Counted from the stretch's first letter, positions 17,324-26,881 are shown. The stretch: 64,000 nt of DNA from Halorubrum sp. Hd13 (GCF_002252755.1 NZ_NHOY01000121.1:25260-89259); one strand, 5' to 3'. Notes: generated by a model not told the origin, from the sequence alone. Made by a program: numbers and translations.

Positions 17324-18250
17324 GTGTCACGGTATCGAGACGTCGTCCTGTTTTTCACCCTCGCCACGCTCTGGGGCGGCTCCTTCGTCGCCATCGAGGT
17401 CGGCCTCGACTACTACCCGCCGGTGCTGTACGCGGCCTGCCGGTTCGACGTGGCGGCGCTGGTGTTGGTGTCGTACGTCCTCCTGACGGAGACGGGACCG
17501 CTCCCCAGCACGCGCGGCGACTTCGCCGCCATCGGCTTCAGCGGGGGGCTCTCCGTCGCCGCCAACAACTCGCTGCTGTTCGTCGGACAGCAGTACACCA
17601 CCAGCGGCATCGCCTCGATCACCTACAGCCTCGTGCCGATCGCGACCGCGGCGGTCGCGGCCGCCTGGATCGGCGGTTCTGACCTCGACGCGCGCGGCGC
17701 GTTCGGTGTGGTACTCGCGTTTATCGGCGTCGGGCTCGTCGCCCAGCCGGACCCCGCGAACCTCGCCGGGGGCGTCACCATCGGGGTCGGGCTGATCTCG
17801 ATCGGCGTGCTCGCGGTCGCGGTCGGCAGCGTCGGGCTCCGCACCGTGACGACGAGCTTCTCCAGCATCGCGCTCACGGGGTGGGCGATGCTGTTCGGCG
17901 CCACGCTGATCCACGGGCTCAGCGCCGCGCTCGGCGAGACCCAACGGCTCCCGGTCACGGAGCTTCCCGCGGTCGGTTCGCTGCTGTTCCTCGGCGTGAT
18001 GTCCTCGGCCGTCGCGTACAGCATCTACTTCACGCTGCTCGACCGGCTGGGCCCGTTCGAGATCAACCTCGTCTCCTACGTCGTTCCGGTCGTCGCGACG
18101 GTCGCCGGTGCGGTCCTCCTCTTAGAGCCCGTGACGCCGCTGACGGTCGTCGGCTTCTTCGTCATCGTCGCCGGCTTCGCGCTCCTGAAGCGGCACGCGA
18201 TCGCCGACGAGGTCCCGCGGCTCCTCTCGCGGGTCGGCGGGCTGTTCTGA
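17324..18250 (+). CDS. EamA/DMT superfamily transporter
   Basis: A 308-residue inner-membrane protein with about ten helices arranged as two EamA repeats (about residues 8-140 and 150-290). The GTG start gives MSRYRDVVLFFTLATLWGGS, typical of the family (the WG-S motif in the first helix). Likely exports or imports a metabolite; substrate unknown. Confidence 0.87.
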   Translation: MSRYRDVVLFFTLATLWGGSFVAIEVGLDYYPPVLYAACRFDVAALVLVSYVLLTETGPLPSTRGDFAAIGFSGGLSVAANNSLLFVGQQYTTSGIASITYSLVPIATAAVAAAWIGGSDLDARGAFGVVLAFIGVGLVAQPDPANLAGGVTIGVGLISIGVLAVAVGSVGLRTVTTSFSSIALTGWAMLFGATLIHGLSAALGETQRLPVTELPAVGSLLFLGVMSSAVAYSIYFTLLDRLGPFEINLVSYVVPVVATVAGAVLLLEPVTPLTVVGFFVIVAGFALLKRHAIADEVPRLLSRVGGLF

Positions 18251-18294
18251 CGGGGCCGTCGCGACGACGGCGACGCGGAGGGTCGCCGCCGACC

Positions 18295-18762
18295 TCAGCC
18301 GTCGAGCGCGGCGATGTCCTCGACGATCTCGACCGCGTGGTCCTCGGGAGAGACGCCCTCGTAGGCGAGGACGACGGTCCCCTCGCCGTCGAGCACGTAC
18401 GTGTTCCGGAACACGCCGTCGAAGGTGTTGCCGAACATCTGCTTCTCGCCGTACGAGTCGTACGCGCTCGCGACCTCGCCGTCGGGGTCCGACAGCAGCG
18501 TGAACGGGAGGTCGTGCTTCTCGGCGAAGGGCTCCAACTCCTCGACGGGGTCGTCGCTGATCCCGACGACGGCGACGTCGGCCCCCTCGAAGGCGTCCCA
18601 CTCGTCGCGGAACCCGCACGCCTCGGCGGTACAGCCCGGCGTGTCGGCGCGCGGGTAGAAGTAGACCACCGTGTACCGCGACTCGTCCGGGTCGACGGTG
18701 ACGGTCGCGCCGTGCTGGTCGGCCAGCGTGATCGGGGGTGCGGAATCGCCGGGATCGAGCAT
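18295..18762 (-). CDS. bcp: Peroxiredoxin (Bcp/PrxQ type)
   Basis: A 155-residue thiol peroxidase reducing hydroperoxides. The active site is YFYPRADTPGCTAEACGFRD (about residues 34-53); the peroxidatic Cys is in PGCT and a second Cys five residues on is the PrxQ resolving cysteine. Monocistronic and convergent with the EamA gene. Confidence 0.94.
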   Translation of the reverse strand: MLDPGDSAPPITLADQHGATVTVDPDESRYTVVYFYPRADTPGCTAEACGFRDEWDAFEGADVAVVGISDDPVEELEPFAEKHDLPFTLLSDPDGEVASAYDSYGEKQMFGNTFDGVFRNTYVLDGEGTVVLAYEGVSPEDHAVEIVEDIAALDG

Positions 18763-18841
18763 ACCTGCCGTCGTTTCGGCGGCGTCTTAGGGCGTTCGGT
18801 CCGGTCCACTTTTATCCGCTACTGTCATGCTAACGATATCG

Positions 18842-21052
18842 ATGGTGTGGCAACCGACGCCGTACACGGCCCCGTTGCTCGTGGCGGCGCTCGCCTCCTT
18901 CTCCTTCGCCGCGTACGTCGCGAGGAGTCGGGGGCGAGGGGAGCGCGCGCTCGTCCGCGCGTTCGTCGGCGTCGCGCTCGGGAGCGGGGTCTGGTCGCTG
19001 GCGTACGCGGCCCAACTGTCGGCGACCGCGCTCGACGCGACCCTCTTCTGGAACCGGTTCGTCTGGGTCGGGACCGGGACCCTCGCGGTCGCTTGGCCCG
19101 CGTTCGTGCTCGCGTACGTCGACCGAACGTCGTGGCTCCGGCCGCGCCGGTTCGCCCTGCTCTGTCTCGTTCCCGCGGCCGTGGTCTCCGGCGCCCTCCT
19201 GATCGGTCCCGAGGCGCTGTTCTACCGCGACCCGTCGCTCGCCGACGTCGGCGGCTACCTCGTCGTGGAGTACGCCCCCACGCCGGAGCTCCTCGCGTTC
19301 GTGGCCTACTCGTACGCCGTGAACCTGGTCACCTTCGCCGTCCTCGGGTACGCGGCGCTCACCCGAGAGGGCGTGTTCCGCCGGCAGGCGGCGCTGCTGC
19401 TCGTCGCCGGCGTCGCACCGACGGTCGCCGGCGTCCTCGGCGTCTGGGGCGCGGTCGGGCCGACGTTCGTCGACCTGACGCCGGTGACGTTCGCCGCCAC
19501 GTCCGGGGTGATCGGCTGGATCGTGTTCAGACACCGTCTCCTCGACCTCTCGCCGATCGCCCGCGATACCGTCTTCGCGAACCTCGCCGACGGGGTCGTC
19601 GTCGTGGACGCGACCGGCCGTATCGTCGACGTCAACGAGCCGGCGAGGGGACTGTTCCCGTCCGTCGCGGTCGGACGAGACGTCGTGGAGGCGTTCGACT
19701 CCGCCCCGGGCGTCGTCGAGGCGATGCGGGGCGCCCGGACCGAGTCGTCGCGCGAGGGCGAGTTCCGGGTGACCCTCACCGACGGGGAGAGTCACCGGTT
19801 CCTGACCGTGGACGCCCACGCGATCGACGGCGCTGACGCCGGAGCGCCGCCGCGTGACGGGGCCGGCGGCACCGTCCTCCTCTTCCGGGACGTCACCGAG
19901 CGGGAGACTCTCCAGCGCCGGTATCGGACCCTCATCGAGAAGTCGCCGAACGTCGTGGCCGTCTGCGGGACCGACGGTCTCGCCCGCTACGTGAGCCCGT
20001 CGATAGAGCGGCTGCTCGGCCACTCGCCCGCCGAGGTCGAGGGGCGACCGATCGTCGACCTCGTCCACCCCGACGACGAGTTGGAGTCGCAGCGCGCGTT
20101 CGAGCGGGCGTTCGAGACCGACGAGCCGCAGCCGCTCGACCACCGCATCGCCCACGCCGACGGGAACTGGCGCCGGTTCGAGACGACCGTCGAGCGCCTG
20201 TTCGACGACACCGAGGAGGTCGTGATCACCGCGACGGACGTGACGGAGAGCCGTCGGTACGAGCAACGCCTGCAGGTCCTCAACCGCGTGCTCAGACACG
20301 ACCTGAAGAACGACACGAACGTGATCGGCGGCTACGCCGACCTCCTGCGCGACCACGTCGACGAGGACGGCGGCGACTACTTGGACATCATCGACCGGAA
20401 GGTAGAGACGCTGACGCACCTCAGCGACCAGGCCCGCGAGATCGACGTGGCGCTCCACAACGAGGCCGAACAGACGCGGATCGACCTCGCGCGGCTGGTC
20501 GAGCGGCTCTCCGAGTCGCTCGAATCGTCGTTCCCGGACGCGACGGTGCGGGTCTCGACTCCCGACGCCGCCGTCGCGCACGCCGACGAACTCCTCGAGT
20601 CCGCCGTCCGGAACGTGCTGGAGAACGCCGTGGTCCACAACGACCGCGAGCGCCCGACCGTCGACGTCACGGTCGCGGCCGCCGGCGGCGGGTACCGGAT
20701 CGAGGTCGCCGACGACGGCCCGGGGATCCCGCCGGTCGAGCGGGCGGTCTTCTCGGAGGCGCGCGAGACGGCGCTGGAGCACGCGAGCGGGCTGGGGCTC
20801 TGGCTCGTCCACTGGATCGTCACGGGATCGGGCGGCGAGCTCGACATCGAGACGCGGGACCCGACCGGGACGGTGGTGCGGATGCGGCTCCCTGCGGCCG
20901 ACGCCGACGGCGGGACTGCGGCCGAAGCAGACGCCGAGGACACTCCCGCGGCCGAAGCAGACGCCGAGGACACTCCCGCGGCCGACGCCGACGGCGGGAA
21001 TGTCGCCGGGGCAGACGGCGGAAGCTCCGCCGCGACGGACGTGCGCGACTAG
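18842..21052 (+). CDS. Sensor histidine kinase: 7TM, two PAS, HisKA, HATPase
   Basis: The start at 18842 (MVWQPTPYTAPLLVAALASF) is favoured because a TATA-like CTTTTATCC (about 18809-18817) is about 27 nt upstream; an ATG at 18827 is possible. The protein is about 736 residues: an N-terminal 7TM sensor (about 1-225), PAS domains (about 235-350 and 355-470), HisKA with phosphoacceptor RHDLKND (about residue 480), and HATPase_c with DDGPGIPP and GLGLWLVHWI. A repetitive A/D/E tail ends the protein. No response regulator is adjacent, so it is an orphan kinase. Confidence 0.9.
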   Translation: MVWQPTPYTAPLLVAALASFSFAAYVARSRGRGERALVRAFVGVALGSGVWSLAYAAQLSATALDATLFWNRFVWVGTGTLAVAWPAFVLAYVDRTSWLRPRRFALLCLVPAAVVSGALLIGPEALFYRDPSLADVGGYLVVEYAPTPELLAFVAYSYAVNLVTFAVLGYAALTREGVFRRQAALLLVAGVAPTVAGVLGVWGAVGPTFVDLTPVTFAATSGVIGWIVFRHRLLDLSPIARDTVFANLADGVVVVDATGRIVDVNEPARGLFPSVAVGRDVVEAFDSAPGVVEAMRGARTESSREGEFRVTLTDGESHRFLTVDAHAIDGADAGAPPRDGAGGTVLLFRDVTERETLQRRYRTLIEKSPNVVAVCGTDGLARYVSPSIERLLGHSPAEVEGRPIVDLVHPDDELESQRAFERAFETDEPQPLDHRIAHADGNWRRFETTVERLFDDTEEVVITATDVTESRRYEQRLQVLNRVLRHDLKNDTNVIGGYADLLRDHVDEDGGDYLDIIDRKVETLTHLSDQAREIDVALHNEAEQTRIDLARLVERLSESLESSFPDATVRVSTPDAAVAHADELLESAVRNVLENAVVHNDRERPTVDVTVAAAGGGYRIEVADDGPGIPPVERAVFSEARETALEHASGLGLWLVHWIVTGSGGELDIETRDPTGTVVRMRLPAADADGGTAAEADAEDTPAAEADAEDTPAADADGGNVAGADGGSSAATDVRD
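20918..20977. repeat. 30-bp perfect tandem duplication in kinase tail
   Basis: Units 20918-20947 and 20948-20977 are identical and encode A-A-E-A-D-A-E-D-T-P. They extend a low-complexity acidic C-terminal tail beyond the HATPase domain. Confidence 0.9.
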
Positions 21053-21106
21053 CGCCGTCGCCGTCCCTCCGCAACCTCTTTGCGGTCGCTGGTCGAACCG
21101 ACGGTC

Positions 21107-22015
21107 ATGAGTCACGGATCCCTGGACGAGGACGCGGTCGAGAGCTACCGGGAGGCCGGCGCGGTGTTGGTCGAGGCGACGAACGAGGCCCGCGAGATGG
21201 TCGAGCCGGGGCGGTCGCACTTGGAGGTCGCCGAGTGGACGGAGGACTTCGTCCGCGAGCAGGGAGCCGGGCTCGCGTTCCCCGTCAACATCAGCGTCGA
21301 TCCCGAGGCGTCGCACGCCACCCCGACCCGGGACGACGACACGGAGTTCGGCGAGGAGATGGTGTGTCTCGACGTCGGCGTCCACGTCGACGGCTACATC
21401 GCCGACGCCGCGGTGACCGTGGACCACTCCGGGAACCCGGAGCTCGTCGAGGCCGCCGAGATGGCGCTGGAGGCCGCGGTCGACGAGGCCGGTCCGGGCG
21501 TCGAGGTCGGCGTCGTCGGCGCGGCGATCGAGGACGTGATCCGGGGGTACGGCTACACCCCCGTCCTGAACCTCTCCGGCCACGGCGTCGAGCGCTACGA
21601 CGCCCACACGGGGCCGACGGTGCCGAACCGGGGGGTCGACCGCTCCGTCGAGCTAGAGCCGGGGCAGGCGGTCGCGATCGAGCCGTTCGCCACCGACGGC
21701 CGCGGGAAGGTCGGCGAGGGGACCGACGAGGAGATCTTCGAGCGACAGGGGTCGGCGAGCGTGCGCGACCGCCGCGCGCGGCAGGCCTTAGAGGAGATCG
21801 AGGCGTTCGACGACCTCCCGTTCGCGGCGCGGTGGCTGGAGGGCGACCGCGTCGAGATGGCGTTGCGGCGGCTCAAGCAGGCGGGCGCGGTCAAGGGGTA
21901 CCCCGTCCTGAAGGAGGCCGACGACGCCTTGGTGAGCCAGGCGGAGCACACCCTGCTGATCGCCGAGGACGGCGTCGAGGTGACGACGGCCGGGATCCAC
22001 GGCTTCGACGACTGA
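21107..22015 (+). CDS. map: Methionine aminopeptidase, type II
   Basis: A 302-residue metalloprotease that removes initiator methionine. The pita-bread fold ligands are seen in CLDVGVHVDGYIADAAVTVD (two Asp, near residues 87-105), LSGHGVERY (His, about 160), and the Glu residues of AIEPFA and the C-terminal AEHTLLI region. The type II insertion is present. The ATG at 21107 gives MSHGSLDEDAVESY. It shares one base with the next gene (TGATG). Confidence 0.96.
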   Translation: MSHGSLDEDAVESYREAGAVLVEATNEAREMVEPGRSHLEVAEWTEDFVREQGAGLAFPVNISVDPEASHATPTRDDDTEFGEEMVCLDVGVHVDGYIADAAVTVDHSGNPELVEAAEMALEAAVDEAGPGVEVGVVGAAIEDVIRGYGYTPVLNLSGHGVERYDAHTGPTVPNRGVDRSVELEPGQAVAIEPFATDGRGKVGEGTDEEIFERQGSASVRDRRARQALEEIEAFDDLPFAARWLEGDRVEMALRRLKQAGAVKGYPVLKEADDALVSQAEHTLLIAEDGVEVTTAGIHGFDD

Positions 22016-22566
22016 TGGACCGGATCTACGCCCCGTGGCGGATCGAGTGGGTCGAGCGCGAGTCGGACCCGATCGACGGCTGCCCGTTCTGCGTCCTGCC
22101 GGACCGCGAGGACGCCCGCGAGGCGCGGATCGTCGCCGAGAGCGAGCGCAACTACGTCCTCTTGAACAACGCCCCGTACAACCCGGGCCACGCGATGGTG
22201 ATCCCGGACGAGCACGTCGAGGATCCGACCGACCTCGACGACGCGACCCTCCTCGACCACGCACGGCTGAAGTCGGCGACGCTGACGGCGTTGCGCCACG
22301 ACGTCGACCCCGACGGCGTGAACACGGGCCAGAACCTCGGCGGGGCCGCCGCCGGGGGGTCGATCGACCACCTCCACACTCACGTCGTCCCGCGGTGGAA
22401 CGGCGACACGAACTTCATGCCCGTCACCGGCGAGACGAAGGTCATCGTGGAGGCGGTCGACCGCACGTACGGGCACCTCCACGCCGGCTTCGCCGCCGGC
22501 GACGACGTGGTCGATCCGGGCGACGCCGAGGCCGGCGAGGCGGTCGAGATCGACTTCGACAGCTGA
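22015..22566 (+). CDS. HIT family hydrolase
   Basis: A 183-residue histidine-triad nucleotide hydrolase. CPFCVLP (about residues 23-29) is a candidate zinc site, ending the N-terminal strand, and the catalytic triad is HLHTHVVPRW (about 121-130). It resembles archaeal Ap4A phosphorylase/HIT proteins. It overlaps map by one base and may be cotranscribed. Confidence 0.93.
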   Translation: MDRIYAPWRIEWVERESDPIDGCPFCVLPDREDAREARIVAESERNYVLLNNAPYNPGHAMVIPDEHVEDPTDLDDATLLDHARLKSATLTALRHDVDPDGVNTGQNLGGAAAGGSIDHLHTHVVPRWNGDTNFMPVTGETKVIVEAVDRTYGHLHAGFAAGDDVVDPGDAEAGEAVEIDFDS

Positions 22567-22577
22567 GGCGACGGCGA

Positions 22578-22995
22578 TCCAGTATTTAAATAGCCGTGAA
22601 TGACGGCGAAGATTATTTTATAAATGACGGAGGCGGCGGCGCGCCCCGGTGAGCGGCCGACAGGCCGCGAGCCGACGGTGCGAGGTCGTCGGGCGAAGCC
22701 CGACTGCCAGAGAATCTCCGATTCTCGCTGGACGCGGTGAGCGCTCGTAAAGCGCGAACCGCGAGGCTGGGGAAGTGTGAGGTGCTGTGCGGTATAGGTG
22801 GGACTCAAAAGGGCAGCCGGTGAGGCGGACGGAGGCGTTCACGAGAGCTCCGCTCTCGTGAGCCAATCAGAACGCGAAGCGTTCTGATGACGATGCAAGG
22901 ACCGCAAGGAGCGAGTGAAACGAGCGACTGAGGACCGTAGCGAGCGTGCGTCCGCCTCACCGGTTGGGGCTTTGGAAGTGTTCACCGCAGCAACG
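22578..22995 (+). ncRNA. Candidate structured non-coding RNA / interspersed structured element
   Basis: This is most of a 520-base gap between the convergent HIT and ABC genes. No ORF here has haloarchaeal coding character. A strong TATA-like palindrome TATTTAAATA (about 22583-22592) and an AT-rich stretch at 22612-22625 could drive a plus-strand transcript. Downstream are at least six hairpins: 22653-22668, 22688-22704 (GAA loop), 22710-22726, 22733-22763 (two stems split by GA/GA), 22839-22861 and 22866-22888 (10-bp stem, GAA loop). The last two are enclosed by an 18-nt outer stem (22814-22831 with 22949-22966). The unpaired block 22760-22813 may be a conserved core. I recall similar sequences in other Halorubrum intergenic regions but cannot verify it. 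Confidence 0.6.
22814..22966. repeat. Long-range inverted repeat enclosing two hairpins
   Basis: The arms 22814-22831 and 22949-22966 pair over 18 positions with one G-U; 22817-22831 and 22949-22963 are exact reverse complements (15 bp). The 117-base interior contains two perfect hairpins and a purine-rich stretch. An IS is unlikely because there is no transposase. Confidence 0.85.
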
Positions 22996-23086
22996 CCGAC
23001 CATTTATAAACAGTCGACAGCAACACCACGCTCCGACCTGTAAACGACTCTCCTCGCGACGTACTACACCTACTCCTCGATGCGCG

Positions 23087-23851
23087 TCAGTACACCAGCT
23101 CCCCGGAGATGAACTTCCGGGTGCGCTCGTCCGACGGGTCTTCGAAGATCCGCTCGGTCGGGCCGACCTCGGTGACACCGTCGTCGAGCAGCACCGCGAC
23201 TCGGTCCGCGACACGCTCCGCCTGATGCATGTCGTGCGTCGCCACGACGACGCCGATCCCGCGGTCGCGGGCCTTCGCCATCGCGTCCTCGATGACGGCG
23301 GTGTTCCGCGGGTCGAGGTCGGAGGTGGGCTCGTCGAGGAGGAGGACGTCGGGGTCGTACGCCAGCGCCCGGGCGAACGACACCCGCTGCGCCTCGCCGC
23401 CGGAGAGCGAGTCCGCCCGCTGGGTCGCCTTCTCGGAGAGCCCCACCACGTCGAGCGCGTCGCCGACGGCGTCGGCGGGCTCGTGCAGCCCGACGAGCGA
23501 GCGGAGCTGGGCCTGAAGCCGGTCCGCCCACGGGCGGCGGATCCGCAGGCCGTACTCGACGTTGCGCGCGACGGGCGCGTCGAAGAGGCTCGCCTCCTGG
23601 AACACCATCCCGACCCGCCGGCGCAGTGCGAGCCGCTCCGACTCCTCGGCGGTCCACACGTCGGTGCCGTCGAGCGCGACGGCGCCGTCGTCGGGTTCGA
23701 GCGAGAGCGCGAGCGTCCGGAGCAGGGTCGTCTTGCCGACGCCGGACGGACCGATCACCGCGACCACCTCTCCGGAGTCGACGGTCAGCGAGAGATCGCG
23801 GAACACCGGCCCGTCGCCGTACGAGCGGGAGACGTTCCGGAGCCGGAGCAT
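23087..23851 (-). CDS. tupC: Tungstate/molybdate-type ABC transporter ATP-binding protein
   Basis: A 254-residue ABC ATPase. Walker A is GPSGVGKTT (about residue 34), signature LSGGEAQRVS (about 149), Walker B VLLLDEPTSDLD (about 168) and H-loop ATHD (about 206). It powers uptake with the adjacent permease and the TupA-like binding protein; its ATG shares one base with the permease stop. Assignment to tungstate rests on the binding protein. Confidence 0.88.
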   Translation of the reverse strand: MLRLRNVSRSYGDGPVFRDLSLTVDSGEVVAVIGPSGVGKTTLLRTLALSLEPDDGAVALDGTDVWTAEESERLALRRRVGMVFQEASLFDAPVARNVEYGLRIRRPWADRLQAQLRSLVGLHEPADAVGDALDVVGLSEKATQRADSLSGGEAQRVSFARALAYDPDVLLLDEPTSDLDPRNTAVIEDAMAKARDRGIGVVVATHDMHQAERVADRVAVLLDDGVTEVGPTERIFEDPSDERTRKFISGELVY

Positions 23852-24645
23852 CAGCGGTGCACCCCCTGATCGCCGAGCCGGATCACGACGGCGTTGACCG
23901 TCAACACGAGCGCGACGAGGACGGCGCCGAGTATCATCGCGGTCTCGTACTGCCCCTGTCTGGCCTCGAGCTGGATGGCGGTCGTCAGCGTCCGCGTCTT
24001 CGATATCCCGTCCGCGCCGGTGATGTTGCCGCCGACGATGAGCACGGAGCCGACCTCGCTGATAGCGCGGCCGAATCCCGCGAGGATCGCGGTGGCGATA
24101 CCGTACCGGGCCTCCTTGAGGACGACGAGCGCCACGTCGACGCGCGTGCCGCCGAGCACGCGGGCGGCGTCGCGGACGTTCTGATCGACGCCGGAGATCG
24201 CCGCGAGGCTGATCGCCGTGATCGGCGGCGTCGCGAGTACGAACTGCGACATGATCATCGCCTGCTTCGTGAAGACCAGATCGAGCGCGCCGAGCGGTCC
24301 CTGGTTCGAGACGGCGAACAGCACGAGGAGGCCGACGACGACGCTCGGGAACCCCATCCCGGTGTTGATCACGGACTTCGCGAACTGCTTGCCCGGGAAG
24401 TCGGTGAATCCCATCACGACCGCGATCGGGATGCTGAAGAGCGTGCTCAGCGCCACCGCCGTGAGGCTCACGTACAGGGAGACGTAGATGATGCTCCAGA
24501 CGTACCCGTCCCTGAACGGAAGGTCGAGGAGGGCCGGGAGGTCAGCGGCGACTGGTCCCCCGAGGAGGGCCGGGAGGTCAGCGGTAACCGGGCTCCCGAG
24601 AACGATCGGCAGCAGCGGTGCGACTGATTCGAGCGGCACGCTCAC
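23851..24645 (-). CDS. tupB: ABC transporter permease, TupB-like
   Basis: About 264 residues. The GTG at 24643-24645 gives a 4-nt GTGA overlap with tupA and is preferred over an ATG at 24669 that overlaps by 28 nt. Five to six membrane helices and the EAA loop [20 protein letters not shown] (about residues 165-185) mark a tungstate/phosphate-type permease. An imperfect 30-bp duplication near the N-terminus (about 24519-24595) gives two copies of ADLPALL in the periplasmic N-terminal segment. Confidence 0.88.
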   Translation of the reverse strand: MSVPLESVAPLLPIVLGSPVTADLPALLGGPVAADLPALLDLPFRDGYVWSIIYVSLYVSLTAVALSTLFSIPIAVVMGFTDFPGKQFAKSVINTGMGFPSVVVGLLVLFAVSNQGPLGALDLVFTKQAMIMSQFVLATPPITAISLAAISGVDQNVRDAARVLGGTRVDVALVVLKEARYGIATAILAGFGRAISEVGSVLIVGGNITGADGISKTRTLTTAIQLEARQGQYETAMILGAVLVALVLTVNAVVIRLGDQGVHR

Positions 24646-25577
24646 CCGTCGGTGGAGTTCCCACTCCAACCTTCCGGAACGTACTGCTGGAAGTCAGGGC
24701 TCTCGGAGACCGCCCTGGGGAAGAACAGCTGCTCTCCGTTCATCTGGTAGTCGGCGATCGCCTCTTGGGCCCCGGGGCTGGTGATCCAGCCGATGTACGC
24801 CATCGCGAGGTCGTAGTTGGCGTTGTCGTGGACGCCGGGGTTGACGGCCATGATCCCGTAGGGGTTCGCGAGGATCTCCGGGCCGTCCTCGATCGGCCCC
24901 TGCACGAGGATCGTCAGGTCGATCTCCGAGCGCTGCGAGATGAACGTGCCGCGGTCGGAGAGCGTGTACGCGCCCTGCTGGTTGGCGTTGTTGAGCGCCT
25001 CGCCCATCCCGGCGCCGATCTCCTGGTACCAGTCGCCGCCGGGGTCGGTCCCCGCGGCCTCCCAGAGGTTCAGCTCCTTGGTGTGCGTGCCGGAGTTGTC
25101 ACCGCGGGAGACGAACGGGGCCCCCGCCTCGGCGATCGCCGTGAGCGCCTCGGTCGCCGAGTCCATCCCCCGGATCCCCGCCGGGTCGCCCTCGGGCCCG
25201 ACGATCACGAAGTCGTTGAACATCAGGTCCCGGCGGTTGACTCCGTACCCGTTCCGCAGGAACTCGTCTTCGAGCCCGCGGGCGTGGACCATCACCACGT
25301 CGGAGTCGCCGTTCCGGGCCGACTCGAGGGCCGCGCCCGTCCCCTGCGCGACCGCGTCGACGGTCACGCCGTACATCTCCTCGAAGTCGCCGTGGATCGC
25401 GTCGAGGAGCCCCGTGTCGTATGTGCTCGTCGTGGTCGTGAGCGTCAGGGCCTCGCCGGCCACGGCGGCCCCGCCGCCGGTCTGCTCTTGGCTCCCCCCC
25501 AACTGCGCACAGCCGGCGGTGCTCGCGACAGCCCCTGCGCCGAGCGCGGCGACGAACCGTCTTCGATGTATCGACAT
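24642..25577 (-). CDS. tupA: Tungstate ABC transporter substrate-binding protein, TupA-like
   Basis: About 311 residues. The N-terminal [14 protein letters not shown] plus STAGC is a Tat-lipoprotein signal, typical of haloarchaeal binding proteins. [16 protein letters not shown] (about residue 45), [17 protein letters not shown] (about 88) and [17 protein letters not shown] (about 120) match the TupA family. Alternative start GTG at 25583; ATG at 25577 has a TATA box (25601-25610) 28 nt upstream. Specificity between tungstate and molybdate is not provable by eye. Confidence 0.88.
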   Translation of the reverse strand: MSIHRRRFVAALGAGAVASTAGCAQLGGSQEQTGGGAAVAGEALTLTTTTSTYDTGLLDAIHGDFEEMYGVTVDAVAQGTGAALESARNGDSDVVMVHARGLEDEFLRNGYGVNRRDLMFNDFVIVGPEGDPAGIRGMDSATEALTAIAEAGAPFVSRGDNSGTHTKELNLWEAAGTDPGGDWYQEIGAGMGEALNNANQQGAYTLSDRGTFISQRSEIDLTILVQGPIEDGPEILANPYGIMAVNPGVHDNANYDLAMAYIGWITSPGAQEAIADYQMNGEQLFFPRAVSESPDFQQYVPEGWSGNSTDG

Positions 25578-25595
25578 AGACACACCGATGGACTG

Positions 25596-25640
25596 ATAGG
25601 TAATATAATTTCTGCACGCGGATAACCGCGATCGGTTACT
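25596..25640 (-). promoter_or_regulatory. tupABC promoter and candidate operator
   Basis: AATTATATTA (25601-25610, minus strand) is the TATA box of tupA. Directly upstream lies an inverted repeat TAACCG-CGAT-CGGTTA (25623-25638). Its position next to the promoter, with a ModE-like gene divergent 237 nt away, suggests an operator for that regulator. Confidence 0.55.
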
Positions 25641-25814
25641 CGCTCCCGCACGGAGCGATCGAGGTGCGCCGGTGAAGCCGAGCCGGTGTCCGATCGCGCC
25701 CCGAGATCGGTCGGAATCGGAGGGGAAGACGACTGGAACCGGTTACGTCGCCGTCGGGGACGCCGGCGTACCGGGAGGGAAAGCGCCAACACCCCCCGGG
25801 ACGACGGTGTCGAC

Positions 25815-26579
25815 ATGGACGAAAGCGGCGACGAGGGCGCCGCCGAAGGGAGCGCCGCCGGCGCGGGCCGCGGCAGCGCGGCGCTCATCGAGGGCGACGC
25901 CGAGTTCGACGGGCGGGACGCCGCGCTCCTCCGGGCGGTCCACGAGGCGGGCTCGGTCGCGGGCGCGGCCGCGGAGCTGGGGCGTTCGCGGGCCCGAGCG
26001 CTCTCGCGGATAGAGCGCCTAGAGGAGGCGTTCGGCCGGTTGGTCGAGCGCCGGCGCGGCGGCTCGGGGGGCGGCGGCAGCCGGCTCACCGACGCCGGGC
26101 GCGAGCTGCTCGACCGCTACGACCGACTGCAGGCCGTGCTCGCCGCGACCGCGAGCGTGCCCGAGACGGTGCTCGACGGGACGGTCGCGAGCGTCGACGG
26201 CGAACTGGCCGACGTCGACACCGCGGTCGGCACGCTTCGGGGGCTCCACGATAACGCGACCGTCGGCGACGCGGTGCAGGTCAGAGTCGGCGCCGACGCG
26301 GTGACGATGCACTCGGGGGACGCCGACATCGACCCGGACGCGACGAGCGCGCGGAACCGGCTCCGAGGGACGGTCGTCGACATCGACGCGGGCGAGACGG
26401 TCTGCACGGTTCGCGTCGCGGTCGAGGGCACGGCGTTCCACGTGCTGGTCACCGCCGAGAGCGCGTCCCGGCTGGCGCTCACCGAGGGCGACGACGTGTC
26501 GGTGCGGTGGAAGGCGACGGCCACCCGGCTGGTGAGACACGCGACGACCGCCGGCTCCGCCGAGCCGTCGCGGGACTGA
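25815..26579 (+). CDS. ModE-like regulator: HTH plus TOBE domain
   Basis: 254 residues. After an acidic 30-residue N-terminus comes a LysR/ModE-type winged helix (AALLRAVHEAGSVAGAAAEL, about residues 37-56, to about 105), then two regions resembling TOBE/Mop oxyanion-binding modules, the second being LRGTVVDIDAGETVCTVRVA (about 184-203). Such proteins sense molybdate or tungstate and repress uptake. It is divergent from tupABC, which is its probable target. The ATG at 25815 is preferred over longer readings. Confidence 0.8.
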   Translation: MDESGDEGAAEGSAAGAGRGSAALIEGDAEFDGRDAALLRAVHEAGSVAGAAAELGRSRARALSRIERLEEAFGRLVERRRGGSGGGGSRLTDAGRELLDRYDRLQAVLAATASVPETVLDGTVASVDGELADVDTAVGTLRGLHDNATVGDAVQVRVGADAVTMHSGDADIDPDATSARNRLRGTVVDIDAGETVCTVRVAVEGTAFHVLVTAESASRLALTEGDDVSVRWKATATRLVRHATTAGSAEPSRD

Positions 26580-26599
26580 CACCGGACGGGCCGGAGCGG

Positions 26600-26707
26600 T
26601 CACTCCTGCCTGGATCGCTTCCAGGCCGGGTAAAGCTCTATCACGGCGATCAGGCTGAGCGCGACGCCGACGGCGATCATCAGTGCGTCCGGGTCGATAT
26701 CGTCCAT
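26600..26707 (-). CDS. Small single-pass membrane protein, 35 aa
   Basis: MDDIDPDALMIAVGVALSLI begins a 35-residue protein with one transmembrane helix (about 9-25), an acidic N-terminus and a basic C-terminus (KRSRQE), which predicts N-out topology. Codons are G/C-ending. Function unknown; the next gene upstream is another tiny membrane protein on the opposite strand. Confidence 0.5.
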   Translation of the reverse strand: MDDIDPDALMIAVGVALSLIAVIELYPAWKRSRQE

Positions 26708-26881
26708 ACCCCAACGTGGGGGCGTAAACGTGTAATCGTTTGCCACGATTCGAGGAGCGACCGGTCCGCGCGCGGGGACCGGTCTCCGGTTCGGTACGGG
26801 TCGCGACGGCCGACCGATCGCGGCCGCGGCGCGCTTCGGGGAACGAAGACGTATGTGCGCGAGCGTCCAAAGATCGTCATC

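Noticed and set aside
22567..23086. RNase P RNA, SRP RNA or tRNA at this gap
   Set aside because: No conserved RNase P core, SRP domain IV or T-loop signature could be found; the hairpin pattern is different.
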